From Cristatella mucedo (lineage: Eukaryota; Bryozoa; Phylactolaemata; Cristatellidae), in NCBI GenBank assembly GCA_009760855.2, contig WPIO01000008.1, positions 11,814,001 to 11,878,000 on the forward strand: a stretch of 64,000 bases of DNA. Direction: 5' to 3'. The notes under the pieces are model-generated. The model did not search any database. It saw only the letters and a program-made list of their open reading frames with translations, and was not told where the DNA came from. Both the position numbers and the translations under genes were made by a program. Numbering within the stretch: position 1 is the stretch's first letter; every line of letters starts with the position of its first letter. Below are positions 1 through 11,056 of this stretch, one piece after another.

Positions 1-859
1 CGGTTTTTAAGGTTACTGTCGATAGCGCAAGCGGAACGAGGCAAAGAAAGAAAACAATGAACGTGCCAAGTATCTCGCAATTATCTCCCTCTTGAAAATG
101 CACCTAAATGACTACGTTGGGCATTTCTTCAAGAACAATGAAGGTCTGAAACATCCGATTTTTCACATGCGTATACATATTCCAGACATTGTTAGTTAAC
201 GTGCAGAACGATAAAGAAGTTAGCACGATAAAGAATTCCAGTAATTGATTAAAAAAAACCATAGAACCGCTGAAAACTCTTCTTAACTCGTAGTAAACGT
301 CTAAAATGTCGCGACTATGGAAATCTGCAGGTATCTATTGCCCATTTAGATTATGAGACTGAGTTCCTATCTGGATGAGGCGCACCAAGTGATTCAATAA
401 TTGGAAACAGTTGAAAGCAAGTTTTGATTCCTTGCTCATCGGAAAAATGCAGTAGGCTGTTTTTTCGTTTGTATGGCTTCACCTAGCTATTGCATTGCTT
501 CGAACCATATCTGGTTTAGGGGTGTGCATGTGCAAATTTGCTTGGTGTGAAGTGTCTGACACAGTAGTTTTGGAGAGACGACAGGTACTCAGGCCATCTA
601 GTAAACCTTACTTGGCAGTGTTCTCATGGTGCTCAAAAAATATTCGTCGATAGTAGCTGTTCGACAAACCCGACAGTTGCTTCAGATTTAGAATAACAGG
701 CTCTTCAGAGTATTTTTAGAACCTGGTAAGCAAATAAGGTGATAGTGTTCACCATTTGTCACCGATATAAAGTCAAAAGTAAAGATCGGCTGTATCAACA
801 GCCTAATTTTTCCATAGTGGCTGTCAATCACGCTTGCCGCAGGCAGTAAAGAATAATTT
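1..859. other. intergenic, nothing recognised
   Basis: AT-leaning sequence with short ORFs only. No repeat shared with the rest of the window was found. Confidence 0.5.
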
Positions 860-942
860 GCTGCAGGACTCGAGCCCACGAACTGGGTTGCGAAAACTTA
901 GCGCCTTACCCCTGGGGAAAAACCCTTTGCCAGCTAGTAAGG
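860..942 (-). mobile_element. SINE-1 head fragment (tRNA-like region)
   Basis: On the - strand a decayed A box (CCCCAGGGGTAAGGCGC) and the B-box region GTGGGCTCGAGTCCTGCAG. The tail is missing. Confidence 0.55.
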
Positions 943-1058
943 ATCGTGAGGTCTGCTGGCATTTTCTGGCTCAGCATTCATTAAACTCAGGAGTATTTGA
1001 GGTTATATATTGAATCCCACGATCGCTGAATTTTTTGGATATGAACTGTATATATAGG

Positions 1059-1107
1059 ACACACACACACACACACACACGCACACACACATACACACAT
1101 ACACACA
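1059..1107 (+). repeat. (CA)n microsatellite
   Basis: CA-rich run continuing the tail of the SINE-1 copy at 1108-1262. Confidence 0.9.
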
Positions 1108-1262
1108 TATATATATAACTAATTTATATAGCGCCCTAAGAGAACTTAATCTCTATTCAGGCGCTTCACATATGTCACGGGCTTGAGCTCACAACCTCGG
1201 TCAAATACATTAACTTCGGTCGTTACAGGCGAGCCCTTGAACCACTGGGCCAAACCAGAGTA
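1108..1262 (-). mobile_element. SINE-1 copy
   Basis: On the - strand: GGTTTGGCCCAGTGGTTCAA (A box), GAGCTCAAGCCCGTGA (B box), then GTGAAGCGCCTGAATAGAGA and an AT tail that runs into the CA/TG repeat at 1059-1107. Confidence 0.8.
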
Positions 1263-1282
1263 GGTAAACTTATATGCAGGGT

Positions 1283-1335
1283 AAGTGTGTGTGCGTGCGT
1301 GCGTGTGCGTGCCTCTGTGTGTGTGTGTGTGTGTA
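1283..1335 (+). repeat. (GT)n/(GTGC)n microsatellite
   Basis: Imperfect GT and GTGC units immediately on the A-box side of the SINE-1 copy. Confidence 0.85.
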
Positions 1336-1389
1336 TGTTTACACGCTAATAGACAATGTGTAATTAATAAATGCGCATTATTCAAATAC

Positions 1390-2969
1390 AAACGTAGTTA
1401 TTTGTAAATATTAATGTTAAAGGCATATTGCACAAAGTATTTTAGGCAGTAGATGGCTCAATGGCTGCAGGTGTCAGGTCTGAGAGACGCTACATTTTAG
1501 ACAAGTACTTTGTTGCTCAGGAATGGAAAGCCAGTGTGGTATAGAATCAAAGTTTCTCAAAGTGGACGAATTGCTGTTTTTTCGCTTGCTGTTTTCTTTC
1601 GATTTCCGGTTGCTCTGCAGATTCTCGTCCATGGCCGCGTCCGCTAGCCGTCAATACATTTCAGCATTTCATTTCATCAGTCACGAAATCAAGCCCTCGC
1701 AAGTAAAGTAGCACAGCTAAACTGTCCTTTGGATAACGTCTTACCTCCACCTCATTGGCAAAAAAAGAGAAGTATTTGTTAGTAGAAGCAGCTTTGCATA
1801 ATGATCCAGGGTTTGGATGTAGTGCGTACTAGTCTATGGTGTCCGAATGCGGTTCGTAACCATGACGTCATATTGAACAGCGCTAGCGAAATGGTCAGTT
1901 GATTCAACGGCCTCATTTATATAGCAGTAGAAGAGTCACGGCGTCTTTTAATCCCTCCCCACACGCTTAGAGCAGACTGTATAGAATCGCTTTCTGCAGG
2001 ACTCATGAAGAGAAATCACGCAACCACTGATATACCGCTACGGAGCTTGACCATCGAACGCATACGCTACATACGCGCCAGTACAAGCTTGTATGATAGC
2101 CCTGCTGGTTTGTTTGCAATCCAGAACGTACTGTGAATCGCTGAGAATCGAGAGAATCGACATCCCGAGGGAGAGGGATTGAAAAAATTAGGGAGCCGCG
2201 AATCGCTAAATCGCTTAATCTTTGCAGCAGCGGCGGTCCAGTAAGGAAGGGGCTTCGAAATCATTTCGCTAGAATCCGCCGTCGTAGAATCTCGCGGCGA
2301 AAGGGCCTTTGGTGACCTTTGCTCTGTATTGTTAAAATGTGGAGTGATGAAGTTGGTTGAGGGAGATTTCTTAGTACTCGGCGCACCTCGTTCTTGACTA
2401 ACTGGCGTCAGATTGTGCAGCCGCGTGTATGCTTCCAATTGTACGCGTGCAAGCGGGAGGGAGGGATGGGGGCTAATTCACCAAGTATGCAACGCAGGGA
2501 GCAGGGAGCCAACAGAGCAAGCGCATGCCTAATCTTGGTTGCAAGATTTAGGAGCCTGCGAGAGGTTTACTGCGAAGAGCCGCCTGCTGCTGCTGGTCGG
2601 CGGCTTTTTGGAGTTGTCCCTGTTGGAACCCTTTAGAGCATTGCACGTGAGATCGACGACGACAGCGCGAGCGCTTTCGCTGAGCAATAAGCTGACCTAA
2701 GAACCCTGTCAATGCCAAGCGATATTAGCACCATTCTTCACAGACAGCCGATCTAGCGGTCTACAGAGTAGATGGATTTTGCATCGGGCTGCCACTTTTG
2801 ACATTTGATAAAAAAGTCTCCAGCATTTAAAGTGATGCAATGCGTGTCCCCACCCCCTGCACAGCGAGTCTGGCAAATGTGTTTTCTGCAGACGGCTCGC
2901 TTTTGACCCATTGAGTATCGATTCAGTCGGCTATGGTCAGCCAAGCCAGCCAATGACAGGTACATTAGC
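1390..2969. other. intergenic, no supported feature
   Basis: The - strand ORF 2067-2438 is Ser/Pro-rich without a recognised domain. A CRE palindrome TGACGTCA lies at 1863-1870. Confidence 0.45.
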
Positions 2970-3672
2970 TACTCGACTTCTGCAACTCACTGCTTACTGG
3001 CCTACCAGCATGTGCGATCAGGCGATTGCAGCTGGTGCAAAACTCGGCAGCTAGACTTGTCTACCGTGAGCGTCGCACTTGCCACATTACTCCACTTCTC
3101 GCCGACCTGCACTGGCTACCAGTCAAGCAACGGATTGACTTCAAGGTTTTGTCGCTCACTTTTAGGTCTCTTCATTCTATGGCTCCAGCCTATCTGTCAG
3201 ATATACTACCCCATCAGGCTAAGCATCGTACCAACCGCTTTTCGGAATCCAACAGTCTAGAAATACCTCGCACAAACCTCAAATCCTTTGGAGACCGTGC
3301 ATTTAGTTCATATGCTCCCAAAGCCTGGAACTCCCTCCCGACCTGCGTCAGAACATCCCATGACCTGACCACATTTAAAAGGAACCTAAAAACACACCTA
3401 TTTAGGACAGCATTTAGTGGGTCCCTGTGATTCGTCCTTGATGTGCTTATGCGTGCTGACACTGTGCATGCTGCCACTAACCACATTTGCATGCTGACCC
3501 TGTGCATGTCACCCCTAACCATATTATTCATTTCGCTTGTTTTTCAAGCATGATTTTACTTACCATTCAATTGCATTTCACTTTACAGCAAATGTAAAGC
3601 GCCTAGAGAGAGATTAAGTTCTCTGAGGGCGCTTTATCAAGTGAATTATTATCATTAATTATTATCATTATC
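2970..3672 (+). mobile_element. LINE family A (CR1/L2-type), 3' fragment with RT C-terminus
   Basis: An open frame (3026-3430) encodes the C-terminal region after the reverse transcriptase, with LQLVQNSAARLV, LLADLHWLPVKQRIDFK and FGDRAFSSYAPKAWNSLP, ending FSGSL. The 3'UTR and the tail (AAGCGCCTAGAGAGAGATTA, then ATTATTATC) follow. It is 5'-truncated, as is usual for LINEs, and about 95% identical at protein level to the copy at 20505-21985. Confidence 0.9.
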
Positions 3673-4493
3673 TCACGCTGGCAGTCAGAGTAACCTCGTT
3701 GACCTGTCTATTGAGAAGCTAGATAAAGGTCGGACAGCGATGACACGCACGGTGCAAGGAATACATTAAACGAGCAGAACTCTTGCAGAATAAACCGGCG
3801 AACTAATATCGCATTTATGGGACGTGTAGCAGGACGTGAGAGCGAGACTTTATGGCGATTGACCGACAGTCGGCGGCTGCCTTTCTACCTTAGGCAACAA
3901 AACATTCATCAGTAGTCGCAGTCTGATAGTCACACTGACGTCCCTTAGAGAGAGGCCGAGTTGACACAGAGTGACTCCCAGCCAAAAGGTTGCACGATCG
4001 TGTCGTGTCAGGGTCACCATGCTGTGAAAGGGGCAGTGTGAATGACGCGAAAGCTCGCTAGGGTAGTTAACGTATGTTACAGATGAAATATGTAGAACAG
4101 CAAGTTTGCTGTCAGCGCTGCAGCTGGTATTATAGGGCTGGGGCTGGATGCTCGGGGGGGGTGCGAAGAGGAGCCAGCGAGTCAGTAAGAAACATCATCG
4201 CTTGATCACATCTCGCCGAGTGCATTTGTGATTGCGGAACTAAATTTCCTTCATCTTCTCTAGAACCCTGTCAGCCTTGTGTTTGCAAAAAGCAATAAAC
4301 AACAGCTATTTAGCTGATTTCGAACAAAATTGCAGGAGGCAAAATTCGTCAGACATTGCCTACGTGGCTCATCATAATTACGGACAGGAGACTGTCGTAA
4401 GAGACGTGTCTGAACAGTGAATGTAAGAATTTCGCTCGTAACAAAACTCGAACCTGGTGAGAGTGAGCATGTGCACTAGCGAGGCAGGGTGCA
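3673..4493. other. intergenic, nothing recognised
   Basis: Unique-looking sequence between LINE A and the (AC)n tract. Confidence 0.45.
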
Positions 4494-4495
4494 CA

Positions 4496-4544
<49 letters not shown>

Positions 4545-4590
4545 GCACGCACATACATGCACTCATGCACACGCAAACAAATGCACACTC
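4494..4590 (+). repeat. (AC)n microsatellite with degenerate flank
   Basis: Pure AC to about 4540, then CACGCA/CATACA variants to 4590. Confidence 0.92.
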
Positions 4591-6829
4591 GTACAAAGCT
4601 GGTGGTTTCACGCTTGTGTTTGTGGCTGCTGCTGGCAAACGCTGCTCGAACCGGTACACAAGAGCCGCGGCAGCTAAGCTGTGCAGTAAACAGTGGCGAC
4701 AAGGCGAATGGAGCCCTATAGGCCGTGCCGCCAGTCAGGGAACCAGAGAAGGCGACCATCGTAGCGGTGACATCGGAGCTTGTCTGTTTGAGATGATATT
4801 CCAGTCGCTGTAGGGGGCTGTCGAGGTCAGGGATGCCCGGGTTCATAAAGGGACTTTGTCCAGGCGCTCACATGACACTCGCTGTCGGCTGCAGCATTCG
4901 ATGCGTCGCGGTGGTGGCGGCGGTGGTAATGTCGGCAGCAGCGGCTGGGATGATAAGATCGAGACGCAGAGCTCCTCAGCTTTCCCACGAGCGGCAGCAG
5001 GCAGCCTGCACTCTGGTTTGCAATTCTTACAGTGGGTGGGGGTTGCTGTAGGCAGAGGTCGACTTTTATTGCCAATTTGAGCGCTATCAGCCTCAGCCTA
5101 TATAGCAATGGTTAGCAGGCCACCCCACCCCGACTCACATCGCTACCACCTACCACCAGCACCGTCACTCCCAGCCCTTCCTTCCTCCCCCCCCCCCCCG
5201 ATGGCCATTTACATTAACCGAATCTGGCACTGATCGGTCGTTCTCGTGCTTGTTGGTTATACCGTTACCTGCAATGTATGCCTGCCCTCACTGCAAGTGT
5301 CCTCCTGTACTTGCCTGGCGCACTGCCTTTTTATGGCTACACTCGCAATTTCAAATTTGAGTCATTTTAATACATTTTCTGCCAACAAGCTTGGTTGTTG
5401 CTCTAGTGGCAGACGGATGTCGAATTCAGCTTCAGGCTCGTTAGGCTTAAGTTTCAGCTGCACTAACGGACGCTGTCCGAACATCCAATCAGCAGCAGGT
5501 CCGTCAAGCAGAGTTGCTTCGCGAACGACTGTCTGTGCCACGCTTTCAGGCAACCAATAGACAACAAAGTGGGTGGATGGACCGAGAACTCGAGCAATAG
5601 ACATGACGTCACACTAGACTTTGCACACTCCGACTGTCGCGGCAACCGTGGCCCCACTACTGCCCGTTGTTTTTAGCAACGAATATTCTCCTCGCCAGGT
5701 TGTGAAATTGATTGCAAAAATAATCATGCACGCTCGCTGTCACAGGCGAACAGCCACTGACGTCCGCTTTTCTCGAGTCAACCTCCACCTCTAGCAAAAA
5801 AGCTTTAACTAATGATGACCGCGCGTGGAGGTAAAGAGCTGCCAATGTCTCGACTCGGGCCGTGCTCCGGCTGAAGCCCTGTTGAAGCAGTGAAAGTTTC
5901 CTGTGGAAAAGCTGTTTAGCTGATAATCAGGTAAACGCATAAAGCTCTCGAGCATGCCAAAATGGTATCGTAGCGTTAAAAAAAAAGTACCTCGCCGCAC
6001 AACTCTCGGAACCCGGGGCGAAAGTCGTGGCAAATCCTCCGCTTCTTCGGACAGGCGTCGCATCGCGTGAGTCGCCCACCTACAGCACGTGAAAATGTCC
6101 TTTGACAACCCCTCTCTTTGTCGCTTGCTTGTCGAGCACGTTGCTGCTGCTGCCTCGGTATATCCGCTAGAGCGTGCAGAAATGATTCATCGACGAGTTG
6201 ATCGCGTGCGGGTCTATAATGCTCTGGCGCCAGTATGGATCTCGATCGGGTACTCGACGCATGCTGAGCTACCCAGGTTTCGCAGAAGGGCCAGACGCCA
6301 GGCTCGTCGCCGCTAGCAGACTTCGGTGCATTGATTGAGTCATAAAGTCATCGCGTGCCCGAGGAGAGTCTCGGTCTGACTGACCTTGGTCCGGCCGCTC
6401 ACGTGCCTGAATGTTGGCTCGGTACAGACCGGCAAAGGTGCTGACATCTGCTTGCTCCTCCTCACCCCCTTCCCATCCGCCCTTCCAGGGCCACCGCTTT
6501 ACAGCTCTCGGCGGTCTGTCCGAGGCCAATTTGAAAGTCTAATGTTGTGAACCTAGCCGCTGCTCATCCTTAGGATGGAATTAAGCTGTGTAGGGCAGAT
6601 CAATCCGACGGAAGGCTGGCCTAAGCCGATTGTCTGCTGTTTACACAGCAAGCACTGGACTTGCCACCGCCGATAGCATTAATCCCGGCAGGCTAGACAA
6701 GAATGCTTCAACAGATCAGCAGAGGATCAGCGCCGAGGCAAACATTTGCAGTCACTCTGTCTGCCAGCGTTGAATAGATGAAGCAGTATGCAGTTTTCCA
6801 GGACAGTATCAGCTGCCGCGATCGAGCTG

Positions 6830-6831
<2 letters not shown>
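4591..6831. other. intergenic, mostly unassigned
   Basis: Holds a C13 tract (5187-5199) and the unassigned - strand ORF at 5362-5604. Other ORFs look like chance. Confidence 0.4.
5362..5604 (-). CDS. unassigned 80-codon ORF
   Basis: ATG at 5604. It encodes MSIARVLGPSTHFVVYWLPE and ends near LEQQPSLLAENVLK. The composition is balanced rather than low-complexity, which sets it apart from neighbouring ORFs, but no domain was recognised and no splice pattern supports it. A full CRE palindrome TGACGTCA overlaps the start (5604-5611). It could be chance. Confidence 0.2.
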   Translation of the reverse strand: MSIARVLGPSTHFVVYWLPESVAQTVVREATLLDGPAADWMFGQRPLVQLKLKPNEPEAEFDIRLPLEQQPSLLAENVLK

Positions 6832-7166
<335 letters not shown>

Positions 7167-7537
7167 CTCCCCGCCGCTGAATGTGCCTAGGCATCGTAAC
7201 GAGGCTCGTCGTTGCTTCGTCGGAAAAGATTGTGCATTCCCCTTAGCGGTCGGTCGGAGAGCAGCTAGTAGACAGCAGCAATGGGCATGAAAACGGCAAA
7301 GCCGACGGGTGGCTGCGGAGCTTGTTCGATAGAGTTTTCCCTTGCAAATCTCCGAATAGTCAAAGCTTTGACTCGAACGTGTGTCACCAAAAATGTTTTA
7401 ATGAACTTGAAATTGTCAGAACTTTGTCTTGGCTTTCTCTTCTGATCGTATTCAAAGGAGCGACTGAGTGGCTGCAGAAGAAATTTGATAGACCAACTCT
7501 GAGTAGTATAACATCTCCGGATCACTAAAGCTTTCTT

Positions 7538-7615
7538 AACAGCATTTGTAAAGTGCCTCGAACGAGATTCGGCCCTCCGAAGGAGCTATATAAATGAATT
7601 ACTATTACTAATATC
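7538..7615 (+). repeat. 3' tail fragment, LINE-A/SINE-1 type
   Basis: Contains the tail pattern TGTAAAGTGCCTCGAACGAG, a GGAGCTATATAAATG block and a degenerate ATT run. It is too short to tell LINE from SINE. Confidence 0.6.
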
Positions 7616-8321
7616 ACTAAACAAGAATATATGCATCGTGAACAAAACCTCGGCTTCCAAGGATTAGTTCGACCGGCAAGGTCAATGGTCACCTGACTAG
7701 TGACTCGATGTTCCTTCTGAGCTTTACTTCTCGCGTGCGCTAGCAGGCCTCTGGGGTCTGTATTGTCAAGAATATACGACGCTTCTCCTAATTTTGCTGC
7801 TACTACACTTAACTTTGTTCCGGATGTCCTCGGCGATTTTTTCGCGCGTCACATCACTTGGGAAAATTGCGATATATGTTTACGCCATAACTGTCCGTGA
7901 TAAAACTATGCACGGCACTGCACAGCAGCAAGCCGTCTCAAGCAATGCGAGCGGTATGAGAGCTGAGGATGCAACGCCAGCGTCAACGCTACACTTAGCA
8001 CAGGGCACTCCAAGGATAAGTGCCAGCTAGAAGTCAGTGATTCTTGTGGTCGCCCAGATACTGCCGCGGTCAGAATTCATGTTTACCCTTTCGTATATGT
8101 CCTCGCATCTGGTTTCGCTGACGGCTTCAAGTTATATTGCAACCGTTGGCCGTCGCCGTAATTGTGACCGTCTCAAAAAGCACGGCGCGGGGTCGAACGC
8201 ATTGCCACGATAGTTTTAGGAAACTGATTGGTGCCATTGCGGCGTCACACATTGCAAATTGAGCGGTCCACCGTCGTGCACTTATGCACTTCGTTGTGTG
8301 AAGAGCGCAACGCCTCTTTAT

Positions 8322-8402
8322 AATAAAAATAATAATAATAAGCCAGTTGTAGAGTAAGGTAAGGCTAAGGTAACCAAATCTCTATCCAGTCGCTTTACAA
8401 CT
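8322..8402 (-). repeat. 3' tail fragment, LINE-A/SINE-1 type
   Basis: On the - strand it reads TTGTAAAGCGACTGGATAGA, then an ATT-rich tail. It is diverged. Confidence 0.5.
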
Positions 8403-9390
8403 CGCTTCTAGAGAAGCAATAACCAGGAATTAAGGGCATGCTCAGACAGGCACGCAGAAGCGCACGAGTATCGTGCTTAGACTACCGTGCAGAATTAGGA
8501 AAGAAGACACTCGGGGCTACTGGCTACTAAGACCCTGGCTCCCAACATGCATAAAAGCACACCGGAACAAAAAAGACAAGTATAGCGGGGCGCAGTAATA
8601 GGTGAGTGGAACAGACACGTCTTTCGCTGAGACTTAAGTGATGGAAAGTCAATGTAGATGGGGACAGGATGCATACGTGTAGCAACTGCTTTTCAGCCTC
8701 GCACTGCACCGCCTTGGCCAGCAGCAACGGCAACTCCTCGCTTTTCGCAAATAGCTATCGGTTCCTATTCTGGCCTTTTGCTGGCAACCCTTAAAATAGC
8801 CACTAACCGGTAATAGCAAGCTAAAAACTGCTCGTAAGCTTTCTTTTGTGTCGCGGCTGCTGTGCATTTTCGCACGCTGACCGACGACGACGAGTTGAAG
8901 TGGGCGGCACGACCCGATTAGCCAAGAAGAGCGGAAGTGTTAAGTACTAGACACACAATGAAGTACCGACTGCTCAGCAGCTGCAAGATGAATTGCAATG
9001 GGTATTTCAGGAAAAGAAGAAGGTGATTTGAAGCTTTATGATGATGATGGCAAATGATTCAAATGATGCTTTAGCATATCCCAGGAGTAAGGTGGTTTGA
9101 GTTGAACTATGCATAAGCACAGGCTGTAGTGTTAGCGGCGAGTGCTCTTTGAAAACACCGCGTTAGGTATCTGTATCTGTAGGCATCGAATATAATGTTT
9201 ATAAGTGCCACATAACCTGAATATGTTTAGCTTATATAGATTCTGCAGGGTATACCTCCATAATGTACGTCTCCTGCAATACTGAATATAATTAAACGTG
9301 AAAATAGCAATGAAGAACAAAACTTTCAGGCCAAAGCCGAGCTATATATTCACTTGTCCATTGAATAAACGCAGGAATACAGGTATATGA

Positions 9391-9391
9391 T

Positions 9392-9422
<31 letters not shown>

Positions 9423-9443
9423 TTATTTTTATTTATATTTATA
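9391..9443 (+). repeat. (AT)n then (ATTT)n
   Basis: About 12 AT units followed by TATTTAT-type units. Confidence 0.85.
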
Positions 9444-10009
9444 AGCATCTGCTTGTATTCATGAGTTTACTATATATGCGTGTGTGTGTAAAAAGTATAC
9501 ACTCTCACACACACACCTGTGGACTCGCTTCGCAGAGTCATAGACCTCTATTACATGTCACTCCCGGAAGTCCTGGTCGCCATCTTGCCGCCTGGCGGAA
9601 GAACGGACGGACGGACTTGCTCATTTTAATTAGCAGGGATATATATACGTATACGCGTAAATGCACCGGTATGTAGACCTGAATTTCTCTGTGTATAGCG
9701 CTAGGACTGATTTTTTAATATTGCGGCTGAGCGATTTTTCGCCAGCTCCTCGAGATCGTGGGGTGGTCCTGCAGTCTTCAATGCCTCTAGAGGCGACACG
9801 GTGAACTGAAGCGTGCCCACAAATGACGTGCTCGAGCCTGCAAACGGCCACGAGCTCTTTTGCTTGTATACGAATTGTCAGCTTCCGAGGGCGAGAGCTT
9901 TTAACGAACAAGCTACAAGCGTATACTAGTATTATAGATTGAGAACGCTCTTAATTGATTTTAGCGGTTTGTTTTGAGTTCACCTTTTTGCACTTGCTCT
10001 TCTCTCCGC
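9444..10009. other. intergenic, nothing recognised
   Basis: Contains CA-rich and GGAC-repeat patches only. Confidence 0.4.
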
Positions 10010-10280
10010 CTAATGTAATGTAATGAATCTCCGTCTGTAAGTCCACAAAGTCATACAGACTATGTGGGTGTTACGCAGGAGAGTTTTGTACAGCGCGCTA
10101 CAGCCTAAGCGGCTTTCGCTACAAGCGTTCGGTAGCCAACAGACTTCGTCTCACGCAACAAAGAGAAAGTGGGAAGCACAGCCGAGTCAGGAGAGCAGTA
10201 GAGGTGGCGAGTAGCGTGGAAGTAGCGGCTCAGGACCGCTGGAAAGGATGAGCCACAGTCGGCAGCAGGAGACCCTCTCG
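10010..10280 (-). mobile_element. LINE family B, 3' end
   Basis: On the - strand it matches the last 270 nt of the element at 55600-58575: TTCTCTTTGTTGCGTGAGAC, GAAGTCTGTTGGCTACCGAA, then AACACCCACATAGTCTGTAT and the terminus ACGGAGATTCATTACATTAC, with a short TACAT-like tail. Confidence 0.85.
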
Positions 10281-10861
10281 GTCCCTCTTTCTCATCCCTC
10301 GCTCCTCTTTCTTTTCTCTTTCTGTCTGTAAAGTTGTAATTGCAACGCACGCACGCAAGCGCTCGCATAAGCACGCGCGCACGCTAATTAATGCACGCAC
10401 ACACTGGTGCGAGCACACACTGGTGCGAGCGCAGGCACCGGCTCGGTCTCACTGCAGTCGCATCGTTTGAGGCACGCCAGTGTAGCAGTTCGATCTCATC
10501 TTTCCAGCCTCGCAATAGGGAAATGGAATGCGTGAAATGAAGACGTCAGTTGCAATAAAAGTAAATTAAATGAAATGTGAGGGCCGGTGGCGGGCACTTA
10601 GTTTCGTACGCAATTCAGTGACATTAGAGAGCGCGAAGGCTACTTGAAACCAGTAAGGCCCGCAAGAGCGAAGCTGCCGGGGACGAGCGAACATATCCAC
10701 GCTTTATTGTGCATGCCTCGGCGGCGGCGGCGACTTTCTGAAGCCGCTTCCGATCTGCGGGGGGGGGGGGAGGGGTAGTCTCGCAGCTCGCGTAGTGGCG
10801 ACTGTTCGGTCGCCCCATTCTGTTCGGCCGGCTAGAGGTCCGGCTTGCTAGGCCTCTAGAC
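10281..10861. other. intergenic, no supported feature
   Basis: Contains two GCACACACTGGTGCGA units near 10396-10433 and a G12 tract (10759-10770). Confidence 0.4.
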
Positions 10862-11048
10862 CAGCGGTTCTCAACCTGTGGGTCGCGACCTCTTAGGGGT
10901 TCGAACGACCCTTACACAGGGGTCGCCTAAGGCCGTCGGAGAACACGCATTTCCACATTTTACACACACTAATTTTATGATTGGGGTTCTCCGAAACGCA
11001 AGGAACTGTATTAAAGAGTTGCGGCGTTAGGAAGGTTGAGAGCCACTG
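10862..11048 (+). mobile_element. 187-bp hAT-type MITE with 8-bp target duplication
   Basis: Seen: left end CAGCGGTTCTCAACC, and right end reading CAGTGGCTCTCAACC on the other strand (13 of 15 identical). The flanking 8-mers CTCTAGAC (10854-10861) and CTCTAAAC (11049-11056) differ by one base, as expected for an 8-bp hAT duplication. Internal segments such as GTGGGTCGCGACC, CAGGGGTCGCCTAAG and GAACTGTATTAAAG resemble, from memory, mammalian hAT-Charlie MITEs (the URR1/OC1 group). No transposase is present, so it is non-autonomous. Confidence 0.88.
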
Positions 11049-11056
11049 CTCTAAAC

